In this document: positions 27,530 through 35,622 of the stretch, piece by piece
Layout: the number at the start of each line of letters is the position of its first letter
How positions within the stretch are numbered: the first letter of the stretch is position 1
Assembly (NCBI RefSeq): GCF_002479495.1
Contig: NZ_DLNQ01000015.1
Coordinates: forward strand, 382,969 to 446,968
Source: Brevundimonas sp. UBA7506
Lineage (GTDB): Bacteria; Pseudomonadota; Alphaproteobacteria; Caulobacterales; Caulobacteraceae
DNA length: 64,000 bases
Direction: 5' to 3'
Notes under the pieces: model-generated
Told to the model about the DNA's origin: nothing
What the model saw: only the letters and a program-made list of their open reading frames with translations
Database searches by the model: none
Program-made: the position numbers and the translations under genes

Positions 27530-27600
27530 TTCAGAGCGAATTATGCGCTCAATTTTTTCAATGTAAATATTTTACGACAAATCGATGAGTGAAACGTGAC
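27530..27600. promoter_or_regulatory. AT-rich divergent regulatory region with GTAAA-TAT-TTTAC dyad
   Basis: This stretch is far more AT-rich than its surroundings and lies between divergent genes starting at 27495 (minus) and 27687 (plus). It holds an inverted repeat GTAAA, 3-nt spacer, TTTAC at 27563-27575. It is a plausible promoter/operator region, but no specific regulator can be named. Confidence 0.4.
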
Positions 27601-27686
27601 ATTCGACCCGAAGGCGACCGCTTGGGATTGAGCAAACGTCTCGCTTCCTGCCTAAAAGGGCGAGTTTTCCTGATCGTCGGAGCGCC

Positions 27687-28361
27687 ATGACCCGCAGAGG
27701 CCTGTTCGTCTCCCTGCTCGGCGGTCTGCTGGTCGCGCCGTTTGGCGCGACGGCCGCAAGTCGGAACAGTCGCCTGCGCTATGGCGAGGATCCGCATCAG
27801 ACGATCGAGGTCCATGCGCCGCGCGGCGCGCAGGGGCTGCCGGTTTTGGTGGTGTTCGGCGGCGCGCGCGTGGCGGCGCTTCGACTGATGAGGGGCGGTT
27901 TCGTTGTGGTGCTGGCGGGCTTGCGGATGGCGGGGACGCCATCGCGAGCCGTGGTCGCAGATGCGGGCCTGGCGGCTGCGTGGGTCGCCGCGCGGGCGCA
28001 GACGTTCGGAGGCGACGCCGCGCGATTGGGCGTGCTGGGTCTGGGGGCGAGCGCGGACGTCGCCCTGATGCTCGCCCTTGACCGACGCTACATGGCCGCG
28101 CGGGGACGACCCGATCTGATCCGGGCGGCGGGGGCGATGGACCGGCCGGCGGCTTCGGCGCGGGACCTGACCGCGACGCGGCCCGAGGCCTATGTCCGGT
28201 CCGGCGGCCCGCCGCTCTGGCTGGGCGGCCGGGACCCGGCCTCGGTCATGCTGGCGCGCCGGATCGAAGCGGTCGGCGGCCAGGTGCAGAGCCTCGTCCG
28301 GTCGGACGACGCTGGTTTGACGCAGGCCGCAGCGGCCTTCTTCCGCCGCGAACTGATCTAG
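27687..28361 (+). CDS. Exported alpha/beta-hydrolase-like protein, possibly catalytically impaired
   Basis: This 224-residue protein has a twin-arginine-like leader (MTRRGLFVSLLGGLL). The opening YGEDPHQTIEVHAPRG and following strand resemble small carboxylesterases. The usual HGGG oxyanion motif reads FGGA, however. The nucleophile elbow is GLGASAD, without the final glycine. The acid region is LGGRDPASV, and the C-terminal histidine expected near SDDAGLT is absent. It may be a non-catalytic relative. Its TAG stop overlaps the convergent gene's stop in CTAG. Confidence 0.65.
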   Translation: MTRRGLFVSLLGGLLVAPFGATAASRNSRLRYGEDPHQTIEVHAPRGAQGLPVLVVFGGARVAALRLMRGGFVVVLAGLRMAGTPSRAVVADAGLAAAWVAARAQTFGGDAARLGVLGLGASADVALMLALDRRYMAARGRPDLIRAAGAMDRPAASARDLTATRPEAYVRSGGPPLWLGGRDPASVMLARRIEAVGGQVQSLVRSDDAGLTQAAAAFFRRELI

Positions 28362-28885
28362 TCGCCGGACTCGGCGCGGGTCTTCAGATTGACCAGTTGC
28401 GCCGACAGGACACCGTCAACCGGGGCGGCCCAAGCTTCAAGCCCGCCGGGCGTATAACCGCCCACTATATAGGACCAGGTCAGGACGCTGTCTTCGCCCT
28501 CGGCCTTGAGGGCGAAGGTCAGGCCGCCGGTCGCGCCCTGACCCTGAAGCGGTCCCAGCCCCCCGCGCAGCACCAGCCTGGAGCCCGGCTCGACCAGGGC
28601 CGTCTCCAGATGGCGCGAGGTCCGGCCGTCCGCAGCCTTCTCGCACCAGCAGCCGCCGGGCGCCAGGTCCAGGGACAGGACCGAGTGACTGAACCAGCGA
28701 TGGTCGCGGCTCCACCAGGCGTCGGGCGTGCTCAGCACGGCCCAGACGCGGGCGGGCGGGGCGCTGATCGTCACCGACCCGCCGACTTCGAATCCGCCGG
28801 GCGTCGCCGCCTTCACCTCGGCGATGGCGGGCGTGGCGCTCAGCGTCAGCAGGGCGATGGCGGCTGAAATCAGGCGTCTGGACAT
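28358..28885 (-). CDS. Exported SRPBCC (START-like) family protein
   Basis: The ATG at 28885 has an excellent ribosome site (AGGAGGAACCC) and begins a signal peptide (SRRLISAAIALLTLSATPAIA), giving 175 residues. The body is an SRPBCC ligand-binding fold: VGGSVTISAPPARVWAVLST with a C-terminal helix, similar to ATPase-activator or polyketide-cyclase-like proteins but exported. The ligand is unknown. It is convergent with the hydrolase-like gene and divergent from amn. Confidence 0.82.
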   Translation of the reverse strand: MSRRLISAAIALLTLSATPAIAEVKAATPGGFEVGGSVTISAPPARVWAVLSTPDAWWSRDHRWFSHSVLSLDLAPGGCWCEKAADGRTSRHLETALVEPGSRLVLRGGLGPLQGQGATGGLTFALKAEGEDSVLTWSYIVGGYTPGGLEAWAAPVDGVLSAQLVNLKTRAESGD

Positions 28886-28994
28886 GGGTTCCTCCTGGGT
28901 GACAGCGGAACGCCTTCCGCGCCGTCCGGTCAACAGTCGTGTCCTTGTGTTTCCCCCATCTCGCCATGGTCACGGTTTTCCGCTAGAGGAAGTC

Positions 28995-30440
28995 ATGACA
29001 GACAAGATGACCCCCCAGGCGGCGCTGGACCGCCTCGAAACCCTCTACAATCAATCCGTCGCCAACCTGCGCACCGCAGTGAAGCGCTTCCTCGAGACCG
29101 GCGAGCGCGCCGATCCCGAAGCGCGGGCCGCCGGCCTGTTCGCCTATCCGCGACTGACCGTCAGCTGGTTCGGCGACCGCCCCCATGATCTCGAGATGCG
29201 GGCCTTCGCCCGCCTGTCGCGGCCCGGCGTCTACACGACCACCGTCACCCGCCCCGACCTGTACCGCGACTATCTGCTGGAGCAATTGACCCTGCTGACG
29301 ACCGAGTTCGGCGTCACCATCACGGTCGAGCCTTCGGATCAGGAAATCCCCTTCCCTTATGTGCTGGACGGCTCGGGCGTGGCGCTGGACAGCACCATGA
29401 CGGCGGCTATCGCCCGCTGGTTCCCGACCACCGACCTGGCCCACATCGGCGACGAGATCTCGGACGGCCTGTTCGCGCCGGGCGAGGACTTCCCCCTGGC
29501 CCAGTTCGACGGCCTGCGCACCGACTTCTCGCTGGCCCGTCTGCGTCACTACACCGGCACGCCGGTCGAGGACGTGCAGTCCTATGTCCTGTTCACCAAC
29601 TATCACCGCTACGTCGATGAGTTCGTGCGCTGGGCCTGCGCTCAACTGGCCGATCCGACCAGCGTCTATCAGACCCTGTCGTGCGCCGGCGGCGTCGTCA
29701 TCGACCGCGAGACCCCCGACCCGGAACGCGCCATCATGGACGCGGCCTGGCGCCGCCATCAGATGCCCGCCTATCACCTGACGCGGGCCGACGGTCAGGG
29801 CATCACCCTGGTCAACATCGGGGTGGGGCCGTCGAACGCCAAGACCATCTGCGACCATCTGGCCGTCACCCGTCCGCACGCCTGGATGATGATCGGCCAC
29901 TGCGGCGGTCTGCGCGCCAGCCAGACCATCGGCGACTACGTCCTGGCCCACGCCTATCTGCGCGACGACCACGTGCTGGACGCGGTCCTGCCCGCCGACA
30001 TTCCGGTGCCGAACATCGCCGAGGTGCAGCGCGCCCTCTATGACGCGACCAAGCTGGTCTCGGGCGCGCCGGGCGAAGAGGTCAAGAAGCGCCTGCGCAC
30101 CGGCACCGTCGTCACCACCGACGACCGCAACTGGGAGCTGCGCTATTCCAAGTCGGCCCTGCGCTTCAACCAGAGCCGCGCCGTCGCCATCGACATGGAA
30201 TCGGCCACCATCGCCGCCCAGGGCTATCGCTTCCGAGTGCCCTACGGGACCCTGCTGTGCGTCTCGGACAAGCCGCTGCACGGCGAGATCAAGCTGCCGG
30301 GGCAGGCCAACCGTTTCTACGAAGGCTCGATCTCGGAGCACCTGCAGATCGGCATCCAGGCGGTGGACCTGCTGCGGGCCGAGGGCGCCAAGCTGCACTC
30401 GCGCAAGCTGCGCGCGTTTGATGAGCCGCCGTTCCGGTAA
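28995..30440 (+). CDS. amn: AMP nucleosidase
   Basis: AMP nucleosidase hydrolyses AMP to adenine and ribose-5-phosphate, helping to set adenylate pools. The start MTDKMTPQAALDRLE at 28995 follows AGAGGAAG and gives 481 residues, close to E. coli Amn (484). The N-terminal domain includes RPDLYRDYLLEQL. The C-terminal phosphorylase-like domain has NIGVGPSNAKTICDHLA, MIGHCGGLR and the ribose-binding region AIDMESATIAAQGYRFRVPY. The gene stands alone, followed by a family B repeat. Confidence 0.95.
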   Translation: MTDKMTPQAALDRLETLYNQSVANLRTAVKRFLETGERADPEARAAGLFAYPRLTVSWFGDRPHDLEMRAFARLSRPGVYTTTVTRPDLYRDYLLEQLTLLTTEFGVTITVEPSDQEIPFPYVLDGSGVALDSTMTAAIARWFPTTDLAHIGDEISDGLFAPGEDFPLAQFDGLRTDFSLARLRHYTGTPVEDVQSYVLFTNYHRYVDEFVRWACAQLADPTSVYQTLSCAGGVVIDRETPDPERAIMDAAWRRHQMPAYHLTRADGQGITLVNIGVGPSNAKTICDHLAVTRPHAWMMIGHCGGLRASQTIGDYVLAHAYLRDDHVLDAVLPADIPVPNIAEVQRALYDATKLVSGAPGEEVKKRLRTGTVVTTDDRNWELRYSKSALRFNQSRAVAIDMESATIAAQGYRFRVPYGTLLCVSDKPLHGEIKLPGQANRFYEGSISEHLQIGIQAVDLLRAEGAKLHSRKLRAFDEPPFR

Positions 30441-30459
30441 GAAGAGAAGGGCGCGCTTT

Positions 30460-30590
30460 CTCCCTCCCCTTCATGGGGAGGGTGGTCGCGTCAGCGACCG
30501 GGTGGGGAGGGCGTGGCGATACGGGCGCGGCGCGCGCCCCCACCCGTCTGCCGCTTCGCGTCAGCCACCCTCCCCATGAAGGGGAGGGAG
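30460..30590. repeat. Intergenic palindromic repeat, family B copy 2
   Basis: This 131-bp element has ends CTCCCTCCCCTTCATGGGGA and TCCCCATGAAGGGGAGGGAG, nearly identical to the copy at 12322-12490. It has the same internal GGTCGC dyad (here GGTCGCGTCAGCGACC). It fills the gap between the convergent amn and methyltransferase genes. Confidence 0.88.
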
Positions 30591-30602
30591 AGATGATGTG
30601 CG

Positions 30603-31355
30603 TTAGCCCTTCTTGAACAGGTAGAGGCCGAAGCCGAGGTAGTCGGCGCCGAAGTCCAGCATCATCTTGATGCGATGCGCCGTGGCCGCCACCGACGGGG
30701 CGTCGGCGTGGTCGGGGCAGGCGTCCAGCCAGTCGGCGATCGCCGTCTCCATGCCCGTGCGATAGGTCGCCCATTCGGCCTCGCCGCTGATCTCGGCCGA
30801 AACGACCTCGAGGCCCGCCTCGCGCGCGGCGGCCTGCCAGGCCTCGTGGCTGACGTAGTAGCCGCCGGTTTCGACCAGCTGGCGCAAGGGCGCGGGCGGC
30901 TCCTCCTTCCAGAACAGGTCGCCCCACAACAGGGCGCCGCCCGGCGTCAGATGCCGGCTCAGGGCGGCGAAGACGGCGGCGGGTTCGCGCACGCCCTTGC
31001 CCGCCGGTTCGGTCGAGCCGATGGCGACGATCAGATCGAACGGGGGCAGGGCGGCCAGCGCCGCCGCAGAGGTCTCGCGCCGCACGTTGATCCGCTCGGA
31101 CAGTCCCGCCGCCTGGACCCGTGCCTCTGCGCCTTCGGCCATGACAGGATCCAGTTCGACGGCCGTGACGCGCGCGTCCATGGCGCGGGCCAGATGTATC
31201 GACACCTCGCCATAGGCGCAGCCGATGTCCATGACCGCCGCGCCGGGTTTGAGCCCGGCTCGACGCACGGTTGCTTCCAGCCGGTCGATCGACAGGGCGT
31301 TGCAAACGGACAGGGGCTGATAGGCGATGTGATGAAAGGCGACGCGCATGGCCAA
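30603..31355 (-). CDS. Class I SAM-dependent methyltransferase
   Basis: This 250-residue protein has SAM motif I VMDIGCAYGEVSIHLA near residue 40, the acidic ribose-binding residue in VTAVELDPV, and a motif-IV-like stretch PFDLIVAIGSTEP. The pattern resembles small-molecule methyltransferases of the UbiE/CFA class more than RNA methyltransferases. The substrate is unknown. It is divergent from the membrane-protein/regulator pair, and a palindrome in the shared 95-bp gap could also affect it. Confidence 0.82.
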   Translation of the reverse strand: MAMRVAFHHIAYQPLSVCNALSIDRLEATVRRAGLKPGAAVMDIGCAYGEVSIHLARAMDARVTAVELDPVMAEGAEARVQAAGLSERINVRRETSAAALAALPPFDLIVAIGSTEPAGKGVREPAAVFAALSRHLTPGGALLWGDLFWKEEPPAPLRQLVETGGYYVSHEAWQAAAREAGLEVVSAEISGEAEWATYRTGMETAIADWLDACPDHADAPSVAATAHRIKMMLDFGADYLGFGLYLFKKG

Positions 31356-31389
31356 GGCCTGCCATGCGTCGCGCGCCCCGTCTTAGAAA

Positions 31390-31414
31390 AAGAACTTTAC
31401 AACACAAAGTTCTT
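31390..31414. promoter_or_regulatory. Perfect operator-like palindrome upstream of membrane protein/regulator pair
   Basis: AAGAACTTT, a 7-nt spacer and AAAGTTCTT form a perfect 9-bp inverted repeat in the divergent gap between 30603-31355 (minus) and 31451-32077 (plus). Symmetry and spacing fit a dimeric winged-helix regulator. The obvious candidate is the one encoded in the downstream operon. Confidence 0.65.
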
Positions 31415-31450
31415 GTCGCACTATCCGTTCAACAGGCAGGGAGAAACGCC

Positions 31451-32077
31451 ATGACCCGCGATCAAGTGCAGTCCGTCCACGACGACATCGCCTATATGAA
31501 GGCCCTGGCCCAGGAAGGGCGTCAGACGCCGCTTCTGGGTGGTCGAATTCTGATTTCGGCGGGTCTGATCTTCGGCCTGGCCTCGGTCGTGGCCTATGGC
31601 ATCGACAGCAGAATTCTCGCCGTGCCGCCCGTCACCTACGCTGTCCTGTGGGGCGGAGCCATGGTGGCCTTCTTCGCGGTCCTGATCTGGCAGATCCGTC
31701 AGACCGATCGCAAGCCCGGCGCCCAGTCGGCGGCCAATCGCGCCTCGGGCGCCGGCTGGATGGGCGTGGGGTTGGGCGTCTTCGTCATGTCCCTGTCGAT
31801 GGCCGTCATCGGCTGGAAGACGCAGAGCGCGATTCCCTCGCTGATCTTCCCATCGCTCATCTTCGCCCTCTACGGCTCGGGCTGGGCCGTGTCGGCGACC
31901 ATGAGCGACCAGAAGTGGCAGTGGAAGCTCGCCATTGGTTGCTGGATCGCGGCGCCCCTGATCGCCTTCCTGACGGGCAGCCCGCTGATGTGGCTGGGCT
32001 ATGCGGCGGGCCTGTTCCTGTTCGCCCTTGTCCCCGGCGTCCTGCTGGTGCGTCAGGAACCCTCGGAGGTGATCTGA
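31451..32077 (+). CDS. Multi-pass inner-membrane protein of unknown function
   Basis: This is a 208-residue protein. A soluble N-terminal helix (TRDQVQSVHDDIAYMKALAQ) precedes about six hydrophobic segments, for example ILISAGLIFGLASVVAYG, YAVLWGGAMVAFFAVLIW and MWLGYAAGLFLFALVPGVLL. AGGGAGAAA lies just upstream of the ATG. Its TGA overlaps the ATG of the winged-helix gene in TGATG, so the two are translationally coupled. No catalytic motif is visible. A membrane sensor or partner for the regulator is one inference. Confidence 0.8.
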   Translation: MTRDQVQSVHDDIAYMKALAQEGRQTPLLGGRILISAGLIFGLASVVAYGIDSRILAVPPVTYAVLWGGAMVAFFAVLIWQIRQTDRKPGAQSAANRASGAGWMGVGLGVFVMSLSMAVIGWKTQSAIPSLIFPSLIFALYGSGWAVSATMSDQKWQWKLAIGCWIAAPLIAFLTGSPLMWLGYAAGLFLFALVPGVLLVRQEPSEVI

Positions 32078-32391
32078 TGGCGACAGATACGGTTGACGCC
32101 TTTGACATCGGCCGCATCGACGAGGTCATCCATGGGCGGGTGCGTCTGGGGATCATGGCCTATCTGTCGGGCGTCGGGACGGCGGACTTCAACGAGTTGA
32201 AGGCCCGCCTGCAGACCACGGACGGCAATCTGTCGGTGCACCTTCGCAAGCTGGAGGAGGCGGGCTTCGTCGAAGTGGCCAAGACCTTTCAGGGGCGCAA
32301 GCCTCTGACGCGCGCGACCATGACCGATGCCGGGCGCGACGCCTTCGTCGCCTATCTGGACGCCATGTCCGGTCTGGTCGGCGCCCGTTAG
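32077..32391 (+). CDS. Winged-helix transcriptional regulator (MarR/ArsR-like)
   Basis: This compact 104-residue protein is built almost entirely of a winged-helix domain. DEVIHGRVRLGIMAYLSGVG leads into the helix-turn-helix FNELKARLQTTDGNLSVHLR, and the wing is AGFVEVAKTFQGRKPLTR. It belongs to the transcriptional-regulator group often encoded beside a small membrane protein. The start overlaps the upstream stop. The palindrome at 31390-31414 is its likely operator, which would make the operon autoregulated; this is inference. Confidence 0.87.
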   Translation: MATDTVDAFDIGRIDEVIHGRVRLGIMAYLSGVGTADFNELKARLQTTDGNLSVHLRKLEEAGFVEVAKTFQGRKPLTRATMTDAGRDAFVAYLDAMSGLVGAR

Positions 32392-32424
32392 CCTTGGCGC
32401 GTGAATAGTCCTAGGAAGGCGGTC

Positions 32425-33201
32425 ATGAGCGACCGCCTTTCGCCGTTCCAGGCCATCGACAACTTCCGCGACTATGGCGACTACGCCGTAGGCGACGCCC
32501 ATATCGTGCGCGGTCGTCTGTATCGTTCGGCCCATCAGGCGCGGGCGACCGAGGCCGATCTGGCGCAGCTGGCGGCGCTGGACCTCGCCACCGTGGTTGA
32601 TCTGCGCCGTCCCAGCGAGCGCCGCGACCAGCCATCCCGCCGGCCGGCCGGCTGGGCCGGGCGGGTGATCGAGAGCATCCACGACGACGGCGGCGAGGCC
32701 CCGCACATCACCTTCCTCAAGAGCGCCGATCTGACCGAGGCTTCGGGTCGCGCCTTCATGACCGACACCTATCGTCGCCTGCCGTTCGAGGCGGCGCACG
32801 TCGATCTGTTCGCCCGCTACTTCCGCGCCCTGGCGGAGGGCGAGGGGCCGGTTCTGATCCATTGCGCGGCGGGCAAGGACCGCACCGGCCTGCTGGCGGC
32901 CCTGACCCATAGCTTGCTCGGCGTGTCGCGCGACGACCTCATCAGCGACTATCTGCTGACCAATGTCGCCGTCGATCTGGAAGGCCGGGCCGAGGGCATC
33001 GCCAGGAAGCTGACCGAGATGACGGGGCGCCCCGCCTCGCACGGGGCGGTGGTCGCCTTCCTCGGCGTGGAGGCCGACTATCTGGACGGCGCCTTCGCCG
33101 AGATTACGGCGCGGCATGGGTCGATCGGGGGCTATCTGGAGCAGGCTCTGGGCGTGGACGCGGCCGTGGCTGAGCGCATCCGGGCGCGGCTGACGGCATG
33201 A
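32425..33201 (+). CDS. Tyrosine-protein phosphatase (dual-specificity-like)
   Basis: The start at 32425 follows a good AGGAAGG site and gives 258 residues. The Cys-x5-Arg phosphatase signature HCAAGKDRTG is near residue 145. The N-terminal pattern IDNFRDYGDYAVGD with LYRSAHQARAT matches the bacterial Y_phosphatase3 group. Such enzymes dephosphorylate tyrosine or phosphoinositide substrates; the target is unknown. The stop overlaps the ATG of pabB in ATGA, so the two are co-translated though apparently unrelated in function. Confidence 0.9.
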   Translation: MSDRLSPFQAIDNFRDYGDYAVGDAHIVRGRLYRSAHQARATEADLAQLAALDLATVVDLRRPSERRDQPSRRPAGWAGRVIESIHDDGGEAPHITFLKSADLTEASGRAFMTDTYRRLPFEAAHVDLFARYFRALAEGEGPVLIHCAAGKDRTGLLAALTHSLLGVSRDDLISDYLLTNVAVDLEGRAEGIARKLTEMTGRPASHGAVVAFLGVEADYLDGAFAEITARHGSIGGYLEQALGVDAAVAERIRARLTA

Positions 33202-34520
33202 GCCTGCCGGTCGTCCATATCGCGCGGCTGGACTGGTGCGAGCCTCTGGCCGTGGCGGCGGCGCTGAACCGGCGTGAGGGCGCGCTGGCGCTTCTGGCCG
33301 GGGCGGGCGACCCTTCGGCGCACGGCGGGCGCTGGTCCTTCGTCGGCTGCGAGCCGGACCGGGTGTTCGTGGGGGCGGTTGGCGAGTCAGCGCCGTTCGA
33401 GGCCCTGCGCGAGCGCGATTTCGCGGGCGGCGGCGTAGTCGGACTGATGAGCTATGACGCGGGGGCGCGGCCGGCGACGGGGGCGCGGGCCGAAGTCTGG
33501 CCGGACCTGATGCTGGCCCGCTATCCGGCCCTGCTGGCCTTTGATCATGCGGCGCGCGAGGTCTTGGCGGTCGGGCGGGACGAGGACGCGGTTGAGGCCG
33601 AGGCGCAGGCCGGCCGCGCGACGGGCTGGCGGACCGAGGTAGTCGGGCTGTCGATTCCGGCAGCACCGGCCGCCGCCTTTGCCGGCGAGGCGTCGCCCGA
33701 AGCCTATGAGGCCGCCGTGGCCGACGTCGTGGGCCGCATCGCGGCGGGTGAGCTGTTTCAGGCCAATATCGCTCGCGCCTGGGGAGGGCGGCTGGAGGCC
33801 GGGCGCGATCCCTTCGATGTCTTTGTGCGCCTGTCGGCCGAGCGGGGCGCGGCCTATGGCGCCTTCTGGCGGCTGGGGAGGCGGGCCCTGGTGTCCAACT
33901 CGCCGGAACTGTTCCTGACCTTCGATCCCGCGTCAGGCCGGATCGAGACCCGGCCGATCAAGGGCACGCGGCCGCGTCACGCCGATCCCGCGCGCGACGC
34001 CGACCTGGCCGCCGACCTGGTCGCCAGCGCCAAGGACCGGGCCGAGAATCTGATGATCGTCGACCTGATGCGCAACGACCTGGCGCGGGCCACGGTCCCC
34101 GGTTCCGTGCGGGTCGAGCGGCTGTTCGAGGTCGAGAGCCATCCGACCGTGCACCACCTGGTCTCGACGGTCACGGCGACTGCGCGGCCCGGCGTGAGTG
34201 TCGCCGAGGTGGTGGAGGCGACCTTTCCGCCCGGCTCGATCACCGGAGCCCCCAAGCATCAGGCCATGAAGGTGATCGCGGGACACGAGGCGCCGCGTGG
34301 GCCGTGGTGCGGCTCCCTGTTCGGTCTGGGCCTGGCGGGGGATGGCGTCCTGACCGCCTCGGTGCTGATCCGCACCGCGTCGTTCGAGCGGGAGACGGAC
34401 GCTTGGCGTTTCCGCGCCCTGGCAGGCGCCGGCATCGTCGCCGATAGCGACCCTCGCGCCGAGCGCGAGGAGACCGAGGTCAAGATTAGCGCGCTCCGGG
34501 ACGCCCTGATCGGCGGCTAG
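33198..34520 (+). CDS. pabB: Aminodeoxychorismate synthase component I
   Basis: PabB turns chorismate and ammonia into aminodeoxychorismate, leading to p-aminobenzoate and folate. The 440-residue chorismate-binding domain has TRPIKGTRPRH with its catalytic lysine near residue 254. Further signatures are NLMIVDLMRNDLARA and the metal/chorismate motif PPGSITGAPKHQAMKVI. No glutamine amidotransferase domain is fused. A trpE-like role is less likely because the N-terminal tryptophan-binding motif is not evident. Its stop overlaps that of the convergent TadG-like gene in CTAG. Confidence 0.92.
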   Translation: MSLPVVHIARLDWCEPLAVAAALNRREGALALLAGAGDPSAHGGRWSFVGCEPDRVFVGAVGESAPFEALRERDFAGGGVVGLMSYDAGARPATGARAEVWPDLMLARYPALLAFDHAAREVLAVGRDEDAVEAEAQAGRATGWRTEVVGLSIPAAPAAAFAGEASPEAYEAAVADVVGRIAAGELFQANIARAWGGRLEAGRDPFDVFVRLSAERGAAYGAFWRLGRRALVSNSPELFLTFDPASGRIETRPIKGTRPRHADPARDADLAADLVASAKDRAENLMIVDLMRNDLARATVPGSVRVERLFEVESHPTVHHLVSTVTATARPGVSVAEVVEATFPPGSITGAPKHQAMKVIAGHEAPRGPWCGSLFGLGLAGDGVLTASVLIRTASFERETDAWRFRALAGAGIVADSDPRAEREETEVKISALRDALIGG

Positions 34521-35074
34521 CAGTCAGTGCAGGCGATCCGGTCCTGGGTCCGCGGGCGCAGATAGTAGCTGCGCTTGAAATCGATCGGATGCTTGATGAC
34601 CTGAGCGAAGGCCGAGGTGTACTTGAACTCGGTCTCGCCGAGGATCAGGCTTTCGCCGCGTTCGATCAGGCCGGGCGGCAGATCGCTCACCGTCGAGTTC
34701 TTGGTAAGGGCGACCAGGGCTTTGTCATTGCCCCGGCTCCAGTCGATGCGGGCCACGCCGTTGGCGTCCATGGTCACGCTGGACACGCGGATGGACAGGT
34801 CGGCGGCCGAGAAGGGGCGCATGATCATGTCACCGATGGCGAAGACGCTGGTCAGATCCTTGGTCGAGGTCTCGTCGGCCTGGGCCACCAGGTCGGCCAC
34901 GATGGAGGCTGTGTGGCTGGCGCGACGATTGGCCATGTATCCCTGGCAGATCTCGATCAGGCCGAAGTAGATCACCAGCATGACCGGTGCGATCAGCGCA
35001 AACTCGATGGCCGAGACGCCGCGGCGATCGCGCCAGAAGCGCAGCAAGGCGCCGGACCGAAGGCGCGGGCTCAT
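34517..35074 (-). CDS. TadE/TadG-family pilus assembly protein
   Basis: This is a 185-residue pseudopilin-like protein. A short positive leader (RFWRDRRG) precedes a prepilin-type hydrophobic helix, VSAIEFALIAPVMLVIYFGL, with the conserved glutamate at +5 from the probable processing site. The rest is extracytoplasmic and ends ACTDC. Its start overlaps the stop of the upstream TadE-like gene in ATGA. It probably works with the Cpa pilus machine encoded divergently from 36310. Confidence 0.9.
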   Translation of the reverse strand: MSPRLRSGALLRFWRDRRGVSAIEFALIAPVMLVIYFGLIEICQGYMANRRASHTASIVADLVAQADETSTKDLTSVFAIGDMIMRPFSAADLSIRVSSVTMDANGVARIDWSRGNDKALVALTKNSTVSDLPPGLIERGESLILGETEFKYTSAFAQVIKHPIDFKRSYYLRPRTQDRIACTDC

Positions 35075-35619
35075 TGATAGGGCTCGTTGCGGAAGGCCAG
35101 GGAGGTCGTCAGATAGACCTTGTGGTCGCTGGTTCTCGACAGGGCCTGGGCGATGAAGGGGGTGGCGATCGGTTGCTGGTACCAGATGCGCACCAGGATG
35201 CGGTCGCCGGGGCCGCCGGGCTGATAGACCAGCTTGCTCTGGTCGAACACGCCTGAGGCCAGGGGGTCGGGGGCGATGGGGTCGCTGAAACTATCCACCA
35301 CCTGGACGTCGATGAAGGATCGCGTCGGGCAGTCGGCGGCGAAGACGCTCATGTTTTCGCACAGCCTCCGCTTGATGTCTTCGGCCGTCAGCGTCTGCTG
35401 CTGGGCCTGGCCAGTGCGCACCAGGCGGCCGGCGTCGGACACCGCGGTCTCCACAACGGCGTCCAGCAGCAGCAGCAGGCCGATCTCGAGGATGCCGAAA
35501 AGCAGGAGAAAGAAGGGCAGGGCGATCATGGCGAATTCGACCGCCGTGGAGCCCTCGCGCGCGCGCTTGCGACGTCGCAGCGGCGACAGGCGGCTCGAAC
35601 GAGAAGACGGCCCTGCCAT
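35071..35619 (-). CDS. TadE-family pseudopilin
   Basis: This 182-residue protein has a basic N-terminus and the type IVb signature AREGSTAVEFAMIALPFFLL, with Glu at +5 after the likely prepilin peptidase site. A soluble domain with two cysteines (RRLCENM and AADCPTR) follows. It is the second of three minus-strand genes in a pilus accessory unit and is probably processed by CpaA. It starts 3 nt after the stop of the CpaC-N-like gene. Confidence 0.92.
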   Translation of the reverse strand: MAGPSSRSSRLSPLRRRKRAREGSTAVEFAMIALPFFLLLFGILEIGLLLLLDAVVETAVSDAGRLVRTGQAQQQTLTAEDIKRRLCENMSVFAADCPTRSFIDVQVVDSFSDPIAPDPLASGVFDQSKLVYQPGGPGDRILVRIWYQQPIATPFIAQALSRTSDHKVYLTTSLAFRNEPYQ

Positions 35620-35622
35620 GGA

